From contig JAFAYV010000038.1 of the NCBI GenBank assembly GCA_019240115.1, positions 84,077 to 148,076 of the forward strand: a DNA stretch of 64,000 nt, in the 5' to 3' direction. Shown one piece after another: positions 26,586 through 35,187 of this stretch. The DNA comes from Solirubrobacterales bacterium. Lineage in GTDB: Bacteria; Actinomycetota; Thermoleophilia; Solirubrobacterales; Solirubrobacteraceae. The notes below the pieces were generated by a model that worked only from the letters and a program-made list of their open reading frames with translations, ran no database searches and was not told the origin of the DNA. How positions within the stretch are numbered: position 1 is the first letter of the stretch; the number at the start of each line of letters is the position of its first letter. A program made the position numbers and the translations under genes.

Positions 26586-26828
26586 CTAGCCGGCCCGCTC
26601 CACGATCATGTCGATCGCGTCCCCGACGGTCTTCAGCTCCTTCATGTCCTCGCCCTTGAGCACGACGCCGTAGTCCTCCTCGACGACCTGGGCGAGCTCG
26701 ACGAGATCGAGCGAGTCGATGTCGAGCTCCTCGAAGGTCGCCGATCGGGTGATCTGGCTGGCGTCGGGACCGAAGCTGGCCAGCGTCTCCACGACGCGGC
26801 TCTCCACCTGCTCGGTTGTCACGGACAT
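26586..26828 (-). CDS. acpP: Acyl carrier protein
   Basis: An 80-residue acidic four-helix protein with the phosphopantetheine attachment site DIDSLDLVELAQVVEEDYG (Ser in DSL). Start is the ATG preceded by a good RBS (AAAGGAGTTCC). It carries growing acyl chains between the Fab enzymes encoded around it. Placed between fabG and fabF. Confidence 0.96.
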   Translation of the reverse strand: MSVTTEQVESRVVETLASFGPDASQITRSATFEELDIDSLDLVELAQVVEEDYGVVLKGEDMKELKTVGDAIDMIVERAG

Positions 26829-26859
26829 GTCTGGAACTCCTTTGTCACAAGGTTGTCGG

Positions 26860-27645
26860 TTATGCGGCGAGGCCGCCGTCAACGGATAGCACCGAGCCGG
26901 TGACGTATCCGGCCTCCTCGGAGACGAGGAAGCGCACGCACGCCGCCACCTCCTCCGGAGTGCCCGCCCGGCGGGCCGGTACCCGCGCGAGCAGGTCGCC
27001 GTCGAGCTGGGCGGTCATGTCGGTCTCGATCAGGCCCGGGGCGACGGCGTTGACCGTCACGCCGCGGCGCGCGACCTCGACCGCGGTGTTCTTGGTCAGC
27101 GCGATCAGCCCGGCCTTGGCGGCCGCGTAGTTCGGCTGCCCGGGGTTGGCCCGCAGTCCGACGACGGACGCGACGTTGACGATCCGGCCGCAGCGGGCGC
27201 GCATCATCGGGCGCAGCGCGCGGCGCATCATCCGAAAGGCGGCGCTGAGGTCGGTGTCGATGACCGCGTCCCAGGCCGCGTCGCTCATCGACGGCGTGAG
27301 GTCGTCGTCGCTGACCCCGGCGTTGTTGACGAGGGCGAGCACGGGGTGCTCGAACTCCGCCTCGAGCGTCGCAAACAGGCGGTCGGGCGTGGCGGGATCG
27401 ACGACGTCGCCGGCGACCGCGAGCGCGCGACCGCCCTCGTCCTCGATCGCGGAGACGACCCCGGCGGCGGCGTCGGCCCCGGAGCGGTAGTTGACCCCGA
27501 CCGCCCAGCCGTCGCGCGCGAGCGCCCGCGCCACCGCGGCCCCGATCCCGCGCGAGGCGCCGGTGACCAGGGCGCAGCCGGTGCGCCCGCGCGCCCTCGC
27601 CCCGCCCGCGCGAGCGCTCACGGTCTCGGTCTCGGTCTCAGGCAT
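26860..27645 (-). CDS. fabG: 3-oxoacyl-[acyl-carrier-protein] reductase (FabG)
   Basis: A 261-residue classical SDR. The NADPH loop is ALVTGASRGIGAAVARALA, the NNAG motif is in LALVNNAGVSDDDL, and the catalytic Ser/Tyr/Lys set is in VNVASVVGLRANPGQPNYAAAKAGLIALT. The C-terminus is GYVTGSVLSVDGGLAA. The ATG overlaps the fabD stop by 8 bp. The first 30 residues, including a Glu-Thr repeat, are a nonconserved extension, so the functional start could be internal. Confidence 0.94.
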   Translation of the reverse strand: MPETETETVSARAGGARARGRTGCALVTGASRGIGAAVARALARDGWAVGVNYRSGADAAAGVVSAIEDEGGRALAVAGDVVDPATPDRLFATLEAEFEHPVLALVNNAGVSDDDLTPSMSDAAWDAVIDTDLSAAFRMMRRALRPMMRARCGRIVNVASVVGLRANPGQPNYAAAKAGLIALTKNTAVEVARRGVTVNAVAPGLIETDMTAQLDGDLLARVPARRAGTPEEVAACVRFLVSEEAGYVTGSVLSVDGGLAA

Positions 27646-28477
27646 TGACGAGCTCCACGCCGCGCAGCGTGCGTTTGGCAAGGCCGGTGAGCACGCGACC
27701 GGGGCCGACGTCGACGAAGCGCTCCGCGCCGAGCTCGTGGAGCGCGAGCATGACCTCGCGCCAGCGCACCGGCATCGTCAGTGCGTCGGCCAGCTCGGCC
27801 CGGGGATCCTCGAACGGTCGCGCGGTCACCGCGGAGACGACCGGCGTGCGCGGCGGCGCGAAGCTCGTCCGCGCCAGCGCCGCGCGGAACTCGGGCACCG
27901 CGGCGGCCATCATCGGCGAGTGAAATGCCCCGCTGACGTCGAGCTCCATTGCCCGCAGGCCAAGCTCACGGGCGCGGCCGGCGGCCGTCGGCAGGTTCTC
28001 AACGGCTCCGGAGAGCACGACCTGGACCGGCGAGTTGTCGTTGGCCAGCGTCAGCTGCGAGGCCTGCGCGATCTCGGTCGCGTGGTCGGCCGCGCCGGCG
28101 CCCATGAGCGCGAGCATGCTGCCGTTTCCCGCCGCCGTGCCCGACTCGTGCATGAGCCGGCCCCGGAGCGCGACGAGCTCGAGGCCCGCCTGCTCGTCGA
28201 GCGCGCCCGCCGCCACGAGCGCGCTCAGCTCGCCGAGCGAGTGCCCGGCCATCATCTCGCCCAGCGGCCGGTCGATCGCCTCCCAGCCGGCGAGGCTCGC
28301 GCAGAAGATCGCCGGCTGGGCGAAGTTCGTGCCCTCGTCGGCGCGCGCGAACGGATCGTCGCCGACGGCCTGCGCGGCGCGCGCCAGCAGGTCGGGGCGC
28401 ACGCGCGCCACCAGCTCGCGCATGTCCGCGGTCTGGCTGCCCTGCCCAGGGAACAGGATGGCCGTCGAGGGGGTCAT
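27638..28477 (-). CDS. fabD: Malonyl-CoA:ACP transacylase (FabD)
   Basis: A 279-residue transacylase with LFPGQGSQ at the N-terminus and the nucleophile elbow AGHSLGELSAL. The malonate-binding region is ALRGRLMHES and the catalytic His lies in ELDVSGAFHSPMM. It is the first gene of the fab operon. The upstream divergent gene is an SDR, and a 16-bp palindrome sits between them. Confidence 0.95.
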   Translation of the reverse strand: MTPSTAILFPGQGSQTADMRELVARVRPDLLARAAQAVGDDPFARADEGTNFAQPAIFCASLAGWEAIDRPLGEMMAGHSLGELSALVAAGALDEQAGLELVALRGRLMHESGTAAGNGSMLALMGAGAADHATEIAQASQLTLANDNSPVQVVLSGAVENLPTAAGRARELGLRAMELDVSGAFHSPMMAAAVPEFRAALARTSFAPPRTPVVSAVTARPFEDPRAELADALTMPVRWREVMLALHELGAERFVDVGPGRVLTGLAKRTLRGVELVNA

Positions 28478-28530
28478 TCAGGGCAACCTACGCAGGGTTT
28501 CGGTTCCCGGTACGAGCGCCCTGCCGACTT

Positions 28531-28546
28531 CCCCCCGATCGGGGGG
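28531..28546. promoter_or_regulatory. 16-bp perfect palindrome in the fabD/SDR divergent region
   Basis: CCCCCCGATCGGGGGG is a perfect palindrome. It is 53 bp upstream of fabD and 50 bp upstream of the divergent SDR, a place suited to a shared operator for a dimeric regulator. GC-rich background makes short palindromes common, but 16 bp without a mismatch in a 119-bp divergent spacer is noteworthy. Confidence 0.45.
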
Positions 28547-28596
28547 CGGGGCGCCGGCGCACGAAAAGGCGGCGCTACGCTCGGGGTCGACTCGTC

Positions 28597-29415
28597 GTGA
28601 GCCTGCCCGACCCCAGCCCCCGCCGTGCCGCGCTCGTCACCGGCGCCTCCGCGGGCATCGGCGCGGCGATCGCCGCCGAGCTCGCCCGGCGGGGCCACGG
28701 ACTCGTGCTCGTCGCCCGGCGCCAGGATCGGCTCGACGAGCTCGCCGCTTCGCTGTCACACGAGCACGGCGTCCGCGCCGAGGCCCTCGGATGCGACCTG
28801 GCCGACGCCGAGTCGGTCAAGCGCCTCCCGACGCGCGTGGAGGCGCTCGAGCTGACCGTGGACGTGCTCGTCAACAACGCCGGCTTTGCCACCAACGGCC
28901 CGTTCGAGCGCTCGGATCCCGACCGCGAGCTCGAGCAGGTGCGCGTCCTCGTGGAGGCGCCGGTCGCGCTGTGCTCGGCGTTCCTGCCGGGGATGGTGAG
29001 CCGACACGCGGGAGCGGTGCTGACCGTCGCCTCGACCGCCGGCATGCAGCCGCTGCCGTACTCGGCGGGCTACTCGGCGGCCAAGGCGCACGCGCTGACC
29101 TTCTCGGAGGCGCTGCATCAGGAGCTCAAGGGCTCGGGCGTGACCGTGACCGCGCTCGCGCCGGGACCGGTGCAGACCGACTTCTGGGCGATCTCGGGCT
29201 GGGAGGTCGGCAGCGGCCAGACCTTTTCCGACGCGTTGCCGCGGCCCGGATGGGTGACCCCTGAGCACGCTGCGGCGGCGGCCGTCGCCGGCCTTGAGCG
29301 CGGCCGCCGCGTCGTGGTCCCCGGCGCGCCGATCCGCGCGGCTATGGCGGCCGGTCAGTTCGTGCCCAACGTGATCAAGCTCCCGCTGCTCGAGTGGGTC
29401 AACCGGCGGCGGTGA
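28597..29415 (+). CDS. Short-chain dehydrogenase/reductase
   Basis: A 272-residue classical SDR. The cofactor loop is ALVTGASAGIGAAIAAELA followed by an Arg (RRQDRLDEL) that suggests NADPH. The NNAG motif is DVLVNNAGFATNG, the catalytic Tyr-x3-Lys is YSAGYSAAKAHALTFSEAL, and a PG-motif (ALAPGPVQTDFW) follows. It belongs to the DltE/YqjQ-like subgroup often annotated as short-chain dehydrogenases of lipid metabolism. The substrate is unknown. It is divergent from fabD, and its 3' end overlaps the convergent hydrolase gene by 17 bp. Confidence 0.9.
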   Translation: MSLPDPSPRRAALVTGASAGIGAAIAAELARRGHGLVLVARRQDRLDELAASLSHEHGVRAEALGCDLADAESVKRLPTRVEALELTVDVLVNNAGFATNGPFERSDPDRELEQVRVLVEAPVALCSAFLPGMVSRHAGAVLTVASTAGMQPLPYSAGYSAAKAHALTFSEALHQELKGSGVTVTALAPGPVQTDFWAISGWEVGSGQTFSDALPRPGWVTPEHAAAAAVAGLERGRRVVVPGAPIRAAMAAGQFVPNVIKLPLLEWVNRRR

Positions 29416-30295
29416 GAAACCCGGTCACGTCGTCGGCGACCCGCTCGGGGAGGTCCTCGACGAGGAAGTGGGTGGCGTCGACGCCGTGGCCGACGACTCC
29501 GGGCGCCCACGGCCGCCACACCTCCAGCACGTCACCGTAGAAGCGCGGCAGCGCTCCGCGCTCGCCCCACAGCGCCAACACCGGGCAGTCGATCGTGCGC
29601 CCGCGGTCGGCCTCGTCGAGCTGACGATCGATGCTCGCCCCCGCGCGGTAGTCCTCGCACATCGCTTGCAGCGCCCCCGGATCCTCGACCTGGCGCCGGT
29701 AGACCTCCATGACTTCGGGCGGATAGCGGTCGGGCCCGGCCACGCCGAGCCCGAGCGTGGGCAGGTGATGCTCGAAGACGGCGTCGACGTCGCCGGCGAT
29801 CAGCCGCTCGGGCAGCGGCGCCGGCTGGGCGAGGAACGACCAGTGCCAGTAGCCGAGCGCCGACTCCGCGTCCGTGTGTGCCCACACCTCGGCGGTCGGG
29901 ACGATGTCCATGACCGCCAGCGCGGTGACGAGGTCGGGATGGTCGAGCGCCATCCGATACGCGACCCGGCCGCCGCGGTCGTGCCCGGCGACCGCGAAGC
30001 GCTCGTGCCCGATCGAGGCCATCGCCTGGACGAGATCGCGGGCCATCGCCCGCTTGGAGTGCGCCGCGTGGTCCTCGTCCGGCTCGGGGCGCAGCGAGGC
30101 GCCGTAGCCAGGCAGGTCGGCGGCGACGACGGTGAAGCGCTCGGCGAGCAGCGGCGCGCACGAGTGCCACATCGCGTGCGTCTGCGGATAGCCGTGCAGG
30201 ACGAGCAGCGGCGACCCGTCGCCGCCCACGCGGGCGTGCACGGTCCCGCGCTCGCAGGCCAGGTCACGTTCCGCGAAGCCCTCGAACAGCGTCAC
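29399..30295 (-). CDS. Alpha/beta hydrolase, haloacetate dehalogenase-like
   Basis: A 298-residue alpha/beta hydrolase. It has the oxyanion motif LVLHGYPQTHAMWHSCAPLLAE and an Asp nucleophile elbow GHDRGGRVAYRMALDHPD. The DLPGYGAS strand and C-terminal VDATHFLVEDLPE (catalytic His) also match fluoroacetate dehalogenases and epoxide hydrolases. The aspartate nucleophile in GHDRGG favours dehalogenase or epoxide hydrolase over esterase. Start is the GTG overlapping the regulator stop by 4 bp (GTGA). It lies at the end of the fbiC-kinase-regulator operon, so its expression may be linked to that system. Confidence 0.87.
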   Translation of the reverse strand: MTLFEGFAERDLACERGTVHARVGGDGSPLLVLHGYPQTHAMWHSCAPLLAERFTVVAADLPGYGASLRPEPDEDHAAHSKRAMARDLVQAMASIGHERFAVAGHDRGGRVAYRMALDHPDLVTALAVMDIVPTAEVWAHTDAESALGYWHWSFLAQPAPLPERLIAGDVDAVFEHHLPTLGLGVAGPDRYPPEVMEVYRRQVEDPGALQAMCEDYRAGASIDRQLDEADRGRTIDCPVLALWGERGALPRFYGDVLEVWRPWAPGVVGHGVDATHFLVEDLPERVADDVTGFLTAAG

Positions 30296-30918
30296 GCGAG
30301 CAAGCCTATGCGCTGCGCGCGCTGCACGGCCTCGGCGCGGTTGCGGGCGCTGAGCTTGCGGTACAGCGCGCTCGTGTGCTCCTTGACCGTGTGCGGCGAG
30401 AGGTACAGCGTCTGCGCGATCTCGCGGTTGGTCGATCCGGCGGCGATCAGGTAGAGGACCTCGCGCTCGCGCTCGGTCAACAGCGGCTCGGGCTGCTCGG
30501 CGGTGGGGGCGAACATCGTCATCCCGAGGCCCACCATCCGCACCGCGCGCGCCACCTCGTTGGCGTCCCAGTCCTTGGAGACGAACCCGGAGGCCCCGGC
30601 CGCCCGCGCGGCCGCCGGCGACATCCGTCCCGCGCCGGAGATGAGCAGCACCCGGGTGCTCGGCGACGCCTTGCGGATCGAGGCGCAGACGTCGGCGCCC
30701 GACTCGCCGGAGAGGAACAGGTCGACGAGTGCCACGTCGGGGCGCAGCGTCGGCAGCTGCTCGAGCGCCTCGGCGCCGGTGCGGGCGGCCACGCAGCGCT
30801 GCACCCACGGCTGCTCGCCGAACAGGACGCGGAAGCCCCAATGCACCACGTCGTGGTCGTCGACCACGAGGACCCGTAGCTGGCGGCCGTCGAGGCGCTC
30901 CTCGGGCTGGGTGCTCAT
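30292..30918 (-). CDS. NarL/LuxR-type response regulator
   Basis: A 208-residue regulator. The receiver domain (13-130) has the acidic pocket VVDDHD, phosphoacceptor Asp66 in ALVDLFLSG, Ser in LISGAGR and the conserved Lys in GFVSKDWDA. The LuxR HTH (about 145-205) is LLTEREREVLYLIAAGSTNREIAQTLYLSPHTVKEHTSALYRKL. It is the partner of the histidine kinase encoded just upstream. Its ATG overlaps the stop of a 13-codon mini-ORF made by a tandem duplication. Confidence 0.94.
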   Translation of the reverse strand: MSTQPEERLDGRQLRVLVVDDHDVVHWGFRVLFGEQPWVQRCVAARTGAEALEQLPTLRPDVALVDLFLSGESGADVCASIRKASPSTRVLLISGAGRMSPAAARAAGASGFVSKDWDANEVARAVRMVGLGMTMFAPTAEQPEPLLTEREREVLYLIAAGSTNREIAQTLYLSPHTVKEHTSALYRKLSARNRAEAVQRAQRIGLLA

Positions 30919-30989
30919 CGCGCCTCCACCGGGACGACGAGCCGCACGCGCCTCATCGCGCCTCCACCGGGACGACGAGCCGCACGCGC
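30914..30989. repeat. 38-bp perfect tandem duplication at the kinase/regulator junction
   Basis: Two identical 38-bp units (30914-30951 and 30952-30989) lie head to tail across the end of the kinase gene. Each encodes, on the minus strand, the kinase C-terminus RVRLVVPVEAR plus a stop overlapping an ATG (ATGA). The duplication leaves the kinase intact and inserts a 13-codon frame (30956 to 30915, product MRRVRLVVPVEAR). That frame starts in the kinase stop and ends in the regulator start. Before duplication the two genes would have been coupled by a single ATGA overlap. Confidence 0.9.
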
Positions 30990-32074
30990 CACTCGCCCGC
31001 GTCGGCGGGGCCGAACTCGACCACGCCGCCGTGCTGCAGCGCCTCGAACGCCGCCAGGCGCAACCCCATGCCGGTGCCCCGAGCCGCCGTATGCACGCCG
31101 TCGTTGCGCACCTCGAGCGCGAGGGTATCGGCGTCGGCGGACACGCTGACCTTGACCTCGGACGCGTTCGCGTGCTTGGCGACGTTGCGCAGCGCCTCGG
31201 CGAGCACCGACTGGGCGAGCGGCTCGAGCTCGGCGGGCACGACCGTCCCGTCGTCCCACTCGACGGTGAGCGGCGGCCCGGGCGGCTCGGCGGCCCGGGC
31301 GAGCTCGTCGGCGAGCGTCGTCGTGGTCGGGATCGCCTCCGGAGCGAGCGGGCGCTGCAGCGCCGAGCGCAGGTCCGACAGCGCCTCCTGCATCTCCCCC
31401 CGGCAGCGCTCGCGCTGCTCGGTGTCGAGCGGGGTCGCGGCCGTCAGCGCCAGCGACACCCCGAACAGCCGCTGCATCACCCGCTCGTGGATCTCGCGCG
31501 CGAGCTCAAGGCGCTCTCCGAGGCGCCGGCTGCGCTCCTGCTGGCGAGTGGCGTTGCGCGCGGTGGCCACGAGCGCCGCGGTCTTGCCGAGCGTCCACAG
31601 CAGATGGCGCTCGCCGTCGGAGAGCTCGAAGTGCCCGCCGCCGCGGTCGGCGCAGATGACCCCGTAGGCGCGGCCGGCGGCGCTCAGCGGCGTGCACACG
31701 AGCGTCGTGACCCCGAGCAGCTCGGCGTACTCGGCGGGCACCTGACGCTCGATCCCCTCCGAGACGACGACGACCTGGTCCTCGAGCAGCGCGCGCTGGG
31801 CGATCGGGGTCGAGAGCAGCTTCGCCGACGGCTCGAGCGTCATCAGCTGGCGCAGCCCGGTGCCGTGCGCGCCGACCACCCGCACCTGGCGGCGCGCCAC
31901 GTCGGCCATGAAGATGACGGCGCGGCGCATCGTCGTCAGCCGGCAGATCGCCTCGCAGATCCGGTCGTAGAAGTCGGTCGAGGAGGTGTCGGTGTCGAGA
32001 TCGGCGAGCAGCTCGACGAAGACCTCGAGCGGCTCGACGCCCGCGAACAGCGACGGCGGCCGCTCGACGCTCAT
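30953..32074 (-). CDS. GAF-domain sensor histidine kinase (NarL-partner type)
   Basis: A 373-residue soluble kinase without membrane segments. The GAF domain (about 5-170) contains RAVIFMADVARRQVRVVGAHG and YGVICADRGGGHFELSDGE. The HisKA_3 dimerisation helix has LELAREIHERVMQRLFGVSL with the phosphoacceptor His. The HATPase domain has the N-box EALRNVAKHANASEVKV and the G-box GTGMGLRLAAFEAL. Start is the ATG 5 bp after the fbiC stop, so the two are probably co-transcribed. The GAF domain may bind a small molecule, haem or flavin-like ligand; this cannot be told here. Confidence 0.92.
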   Translation of the reverse strand: MSVERPPSLFAGVEPLEVFVELLADLDTDTSSTDFYDRICEAICRLTTMRRAVIFMADVARRQVRVVGAHGTGLRQLMTLEPSAKLLSTPIAQRALLEDQVVVVSEGIERQVPAEYAELLGVTTLVCTPLSAAGRAYGVICADRGGGHFELSDGERHLLWTLGKTAALVATARNATRQQERSRRLGERLELAREIHERVMQRLFGVSLALTAATPLDTEQRERCRGEMQEALSDLRSALQRPLAPEAIPTTTTLADELARAAEPPGPPLTVEWDDGTVVPAELEPLAQSVLAEALRNVAKHANASEVKVSVSADADTLALEVRNDGVHTAARGTGMGLRLAAFEALQHGGVVEFGPADAGEWRVRLVVPVEAR

Positions 32075-32078
32075 GGGC

Positions 32079-34304
32079 TCACGCGTTGACCGGCTGCTCG
32101 TCGACCTCGTAGCGTCGGCGGATGTCATACAGCGTCGTGCGCTCGGCCGCGGGGCGACCGGCCGCGTGGGCGGCGGTGATGAGGTCCGCCGGCGCGAGGC
32201 GCACGCCGTGATAGCTGCCGGCCATGCGGCTGATCGATTCCTCCATCAGCGTTCCACCGAGGTCGTTGACCCCCCAGCGCAGCGCCTCGGTGGCGGCGTC
32301 GAGGCCCATCTTGACCCAGCTGGCCTGCAGGCTGGGCACGGTCTCGCCGAGCGCGAGGCGGAAGACGGCGGTGTGCTTGAGGTTCTCCTCGCGCGTGATC
32401 TCCTGCACGCCGTGGGCGCGACCGAGCAGCGTCTGGAACGGGATGAACGACAGCGGCACGAACTCGGTGAAACCGCCGGTGCGCTCCTGGAGCTCGCGGA
32501 CGATCCGCATGTGCTCGGCGAGCTCGGTCGGTTCCTCGATGTGGCCGAACATGACCGTTGCGGTGGAACGCAGGCCTTCGGCGTGAGAGGCCTCGATGAC
32601 CTCGACCCAGCGCGCGACCGGGAGCTTGTTCGGCGAGATCCGCTCGCGGACGCCGTCGTGGAGCACCTCGGCGGCGGTGCCGGGCGTCGAGCCGAGGCCG
32701 GCCTCGCGCAGGCGGGCGAACACTTCGCGGGCGGCCAGCCCCGAGACGTCGCACATGTGCGCGACCTCCATCGGCGAGTAGGCGTGGAGGTGCAGCTCGG
32801 GCGCGACCGCCTTGGCGAAGCGCAGCCAGTGCAGGTAGTCGTCCAGGCCCCAATCGGGATGGATGCCCGACTGGATGCAGATCTCGGTGGCGCCGAACCG
32901 CTGCGCCTCGGCGATCCGCCGCGCGAACTCCTGCTCGGAGTGCTCGTAGGCGTCGGGGGAGCGCTTGGACTGCCCGAAGCCGCAGAACGAGCAGCCGACG
33001 ACGCACACGTTGGAGACGTTGATGTTGCGGTTGACGACGAAGGTCACCGTGTCGCCGGCGAGCCGCTCGCGCAGCTCGTCGGCCGCGCAGCGCATGTCCT
33101 CGATGACCTCGGGCCGGCGCTCGGCGAACAGCGCGGTCAGCTCCTCGAGGCTCAGCGCCCGCCCGTCGCGGGCCTTCTCGACCGCGCGCGGCGCGGCGTC
33201 GGCGGCGACCGTGAGCTCGGCGCGACGGCCGCTGCCGCGGCGAGGGATGAACGACCAGTAGCGGCTGGCGATGACGTCGAGCACCGGTGCGGCCACCCAG
33301 TCGCGGTCGATGTACTCGGGGTAGACGCAGAGCCGCTCCGAGAGCGCGTAGCCGTCGGCGGCGAGGCGCTTGCGCACCTGGGCCGGCGACGGGAACGGAT
33401 GCTCGGGCGAGATGTGATCGCCGTTGGCGCTCAGGCCCCCCAGGTCGGTGGCGCCGGCGGCGACGAGCTCCGGCCACCAGTCCGACAGGTTCGGCGGCAC
33501 CTGGATCCCGATGTCGGGCATCAGCCGCCGGGTCTCGGAGATGAGCCGCTTCATGTCCTGGAGGGTCACCGGGCAGGCCCACCTCGGTGCGTCGACCTGC
33601 GGTCCCTCGGAGACCCCGGTGCGCCAGTAGTCGGCGGCGGCGGCGTCGGCGATGTCGGCCGGCTCGCGCCCGTAGTAGCTGTCGTGGGGGACGAAGTTCT
33701 GCAGGATCAGCTCCTGCAGGTGCCCGTGGGCCTCGTGCAGCTCGGCGAGCGCGGCCAACGACGCCATTCGCTCCTCCTCGGTCTCGCCGATCCCGACGAG
33801 GATCCCGCTCGTGAACGGGATCTTCAGCTCGCCGGCCGCGGCGATCGTCGCGATCCGCGCGGCCGGGTGCTTGGTCGGCGAGCCCGCGTGCACGGTCTCG
33901 AGCAGCCGCTCGGAGACCGACTCGAGCATCAGCCCCTGCGAGGCGGTCACCTCGCGCAGCGCGGCGAGATCGTCGCGGGACAGGACGCCGAGGTTGGTGT
34001 GAGGCAGCAGACCGCGCTCGAGCGCTCGCTCGCACACCCAGACGACGTAGTCGGTGAAGTCCCGGAAGCCGAGGTCGGCGAGGCGCTGGGCGACGCCGGC
34101 GTTGTGCTCGGGCTTCTCGCCGGTCAGCACGAGCAGCTCCTTGACCCGGTGGCGGCCCACCGCCCGGTCGAGGATCTCGATCACCTCGTCGGGCTCGTGA
34201 AGGTGCGGCCGGTGGGTGGCGAACGCGCAGTACTTGCAGTAGCAGCGGCACGTCCGCGATAACGACAGAGTGAGGTTGCGGCTGAACGTCACTCGGCGAC
34301 GCAT
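32079..34304 (-). CDS. fbiC: FO synthase, bifunctional CofG-CofH (FbiC)
   Basis: A 741-residue fusion of two radical SAM enzymes that build the deazaflavin FO from tyrosine and a pyrimidine precursor. The N-terminal CofG half has C19-x3-C23-x2-C26 (RTCRCYCKYCAFATHRPH). The C-terminal CofH half has VCVVGCSFCGFGQ and the conserved GATEICIQSGIHPDWGLDDY. Length and order match actinobacterial FbiC. Both iron-sulphur clusters' ligands are present. It is the first gene of an operon with the two-component pair and the hydrolase, unlike cofDCE, which is separate. Confidence 0.96.
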   Translation of the reverse strand: MRRRVTFSRNLTLSLSRTCRCYCKYCAFATHRPHLHEPDEVIEILDRAVGRHRVKELLVLTGEKPEHNAGVAQRLADLGFRDFTDYVVWVCERALERGLLPHTNLGVLSRDDLAALREVTASQGLMLESVSERLLETVHAGSPTKHPAARIATIAAAGELKIPFTSGILVGIGETEEERMASLAALAELHEAHGHLQELILQNFVPHDSYYGREPADIADAAAADYWRTGVSEGPQVDAPRWACPVTLQDMKRLISETRRLMPDIGIQVPPNLSDWWPELVAAGATDLGGLSANGDHISPEHPFPSPAQVRKRLAADGYALSERLCVYPEYIDRDWVAAPVLDVIASRYWSFIPRRGSGRRAELTVAADAAPRAVEKARDGRALSLEELTALFAERRPEVIEDMRCAADELRERLAGDTVTFVVNRNINVSNVCVVGCSFCGFGQSKRSPDAYEHSEQEFARRIAEAQRFGATEICIQSGIHPDWGLDDYLHWLRFAKAVAPELHLHAYSPMEVAHMCDVSGLAAREVFARLREAGLGSTPGTAAEVLHDGVRERISPNKLPVARWVEVIEASHAEGLRSTATVMFGHIEEPTELAEHMRIVRELQERTGGFTEFVPLSFIPFQTLLGRAHGVQEITREENLKHTAVFRLALGETVPSLQASWVKMGLDAATEALRWGVNDLGGTLMEESISRMAGSYHGVRLAPADLITAAHAAGRPAAERTTLYDIRRRYEVDEQPVNA

Positions 34305-34392
34305 GCCAGGAAGTCTAGGGTTCGCGCTGAGTGAGTGACTGAAAGCCCGGCTTGGCGCGCGAGCCCCGGAGTCGGCCTACGCGATCACTTGG

Positions 34393-35187
34393 TTACTGCT
34401 GGGGGCTGCTCGGGGCGAAGACGACGATGGTGGCGTCGTCGTGAAGCGGATCGCCGGAGGCGGCGGTGATCGCGTCTTGGAGAGCGCGCACGGTAGGCGC
34501 GGCCGCGGTGTCTTCGGTGTGCGCTATGGCATCGCGCACGCCGCGGACGCCGAAGGCGCCGCCGTCGTGGGTGCGGCGCTCCAGGACTCCGTCGGAGATG
34601 AGCAGCAGTCGCTCGCCGGGCTCCAGCCGGCGTCGGTCGATGTGAAACTCGCGGTGGTGCTCGCCCAAGCCGAGGGCCTCGTGGTGGGCGCCCTCGAGTT
34701 CGAGGACGTGGCCGTCGGTCGTGATGAGCAACGGGGGCTGGTGGCCACAGGTGATCCAGCGAAACGTGGAGGTGGGGCCATGCCAGCGGCAGATGATCGC
34801 GTTGACCAGGGCGCCGTCGATCGGGATCTCGCGGATGGCCTGGTGCATCGACAGGGCCGAGGCGTCGATCTTGGCGTTGAGCTTGCGCTTGGCTCGAAAC
34901 GCGCCGAGCGCGACCCCGCCGAGCGCGGCTGCGGTGGTGCCGTGGCCGAGGCTGTCGGCGACGCCGAGCCAGGCGCCGTCGCGGTTCTCGACGTAGTCAA
35001 ACCAGTCGCCGCCGATCTCATAGCCGGGCAGGACGTTGCCGGCCAGGATGCCGCCGGAGATGCGGGCGATCCGCGGGGGAAGCAGGTTCTGCTGGATCTC
35101 CGACGCGACCGACGTCATGCCCGCCAGGCGCTGGGCTTCGGAGACGATCTGGTCGCCGAACAGGTGCGGCGGCACCTTGTTGAGCAC
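34393..35187 (-). CDS. SpoIIE/PP2C-family serine phosphatase (5' end disrupted)
   Basis: A 264-residue phosphatase domain. It has QQNLLPPRIARISGGILAG, the metal-binding GYEIGGDWFDYVEN and VADSLGHGTTAAAL, CGHQPPLLI, LLLISDGVLER and the final DPLHDDATIVVFAP. Such RsbU-like phosphatases dephosphorylate anti-anti-sigma factors. In the same frame, upstream of the GTG start, sequence continues back into a TetR-type HTH second half (SIEEIAAAAQVSRATVYRHF), with no start codon of its own. The intact gene was therefore probably a TetR HTH-phosphatase fusion broken by a frameshift near 35390-35400. The phosphatase domain itself is intact. Confidence 0.85.
   Translation of the reverse strand: MLNKVPPHLFGDQIVSEAQRLAGMTSVASEIQQNLLPPRIARISGGILAGNVLPGYEIGGDWFDYVENRDGAWLGVADSLGHGTTAAALGGVALGAFRAKRKLNAKIDASALSMHQAIREIPIDGALVNAIICRWHGPTSTFRWITCGHQPPLLITTDGHVLELEGAHHEALGLGEHHREFHIDRRRLEPGERLLLISDGVLERRTHDGGAFGVRGVRDAIAHTEDTAAAPTVRALQDAITAASGDPLHDDATIVVFAPSSPQQ

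Noticed and set aside
31986..34262. Long plus-strand frame (758 codons)
   Set aside because: Antisense to fbiC, whose radical SAM motifs are intact; the frame has no motif of its own.
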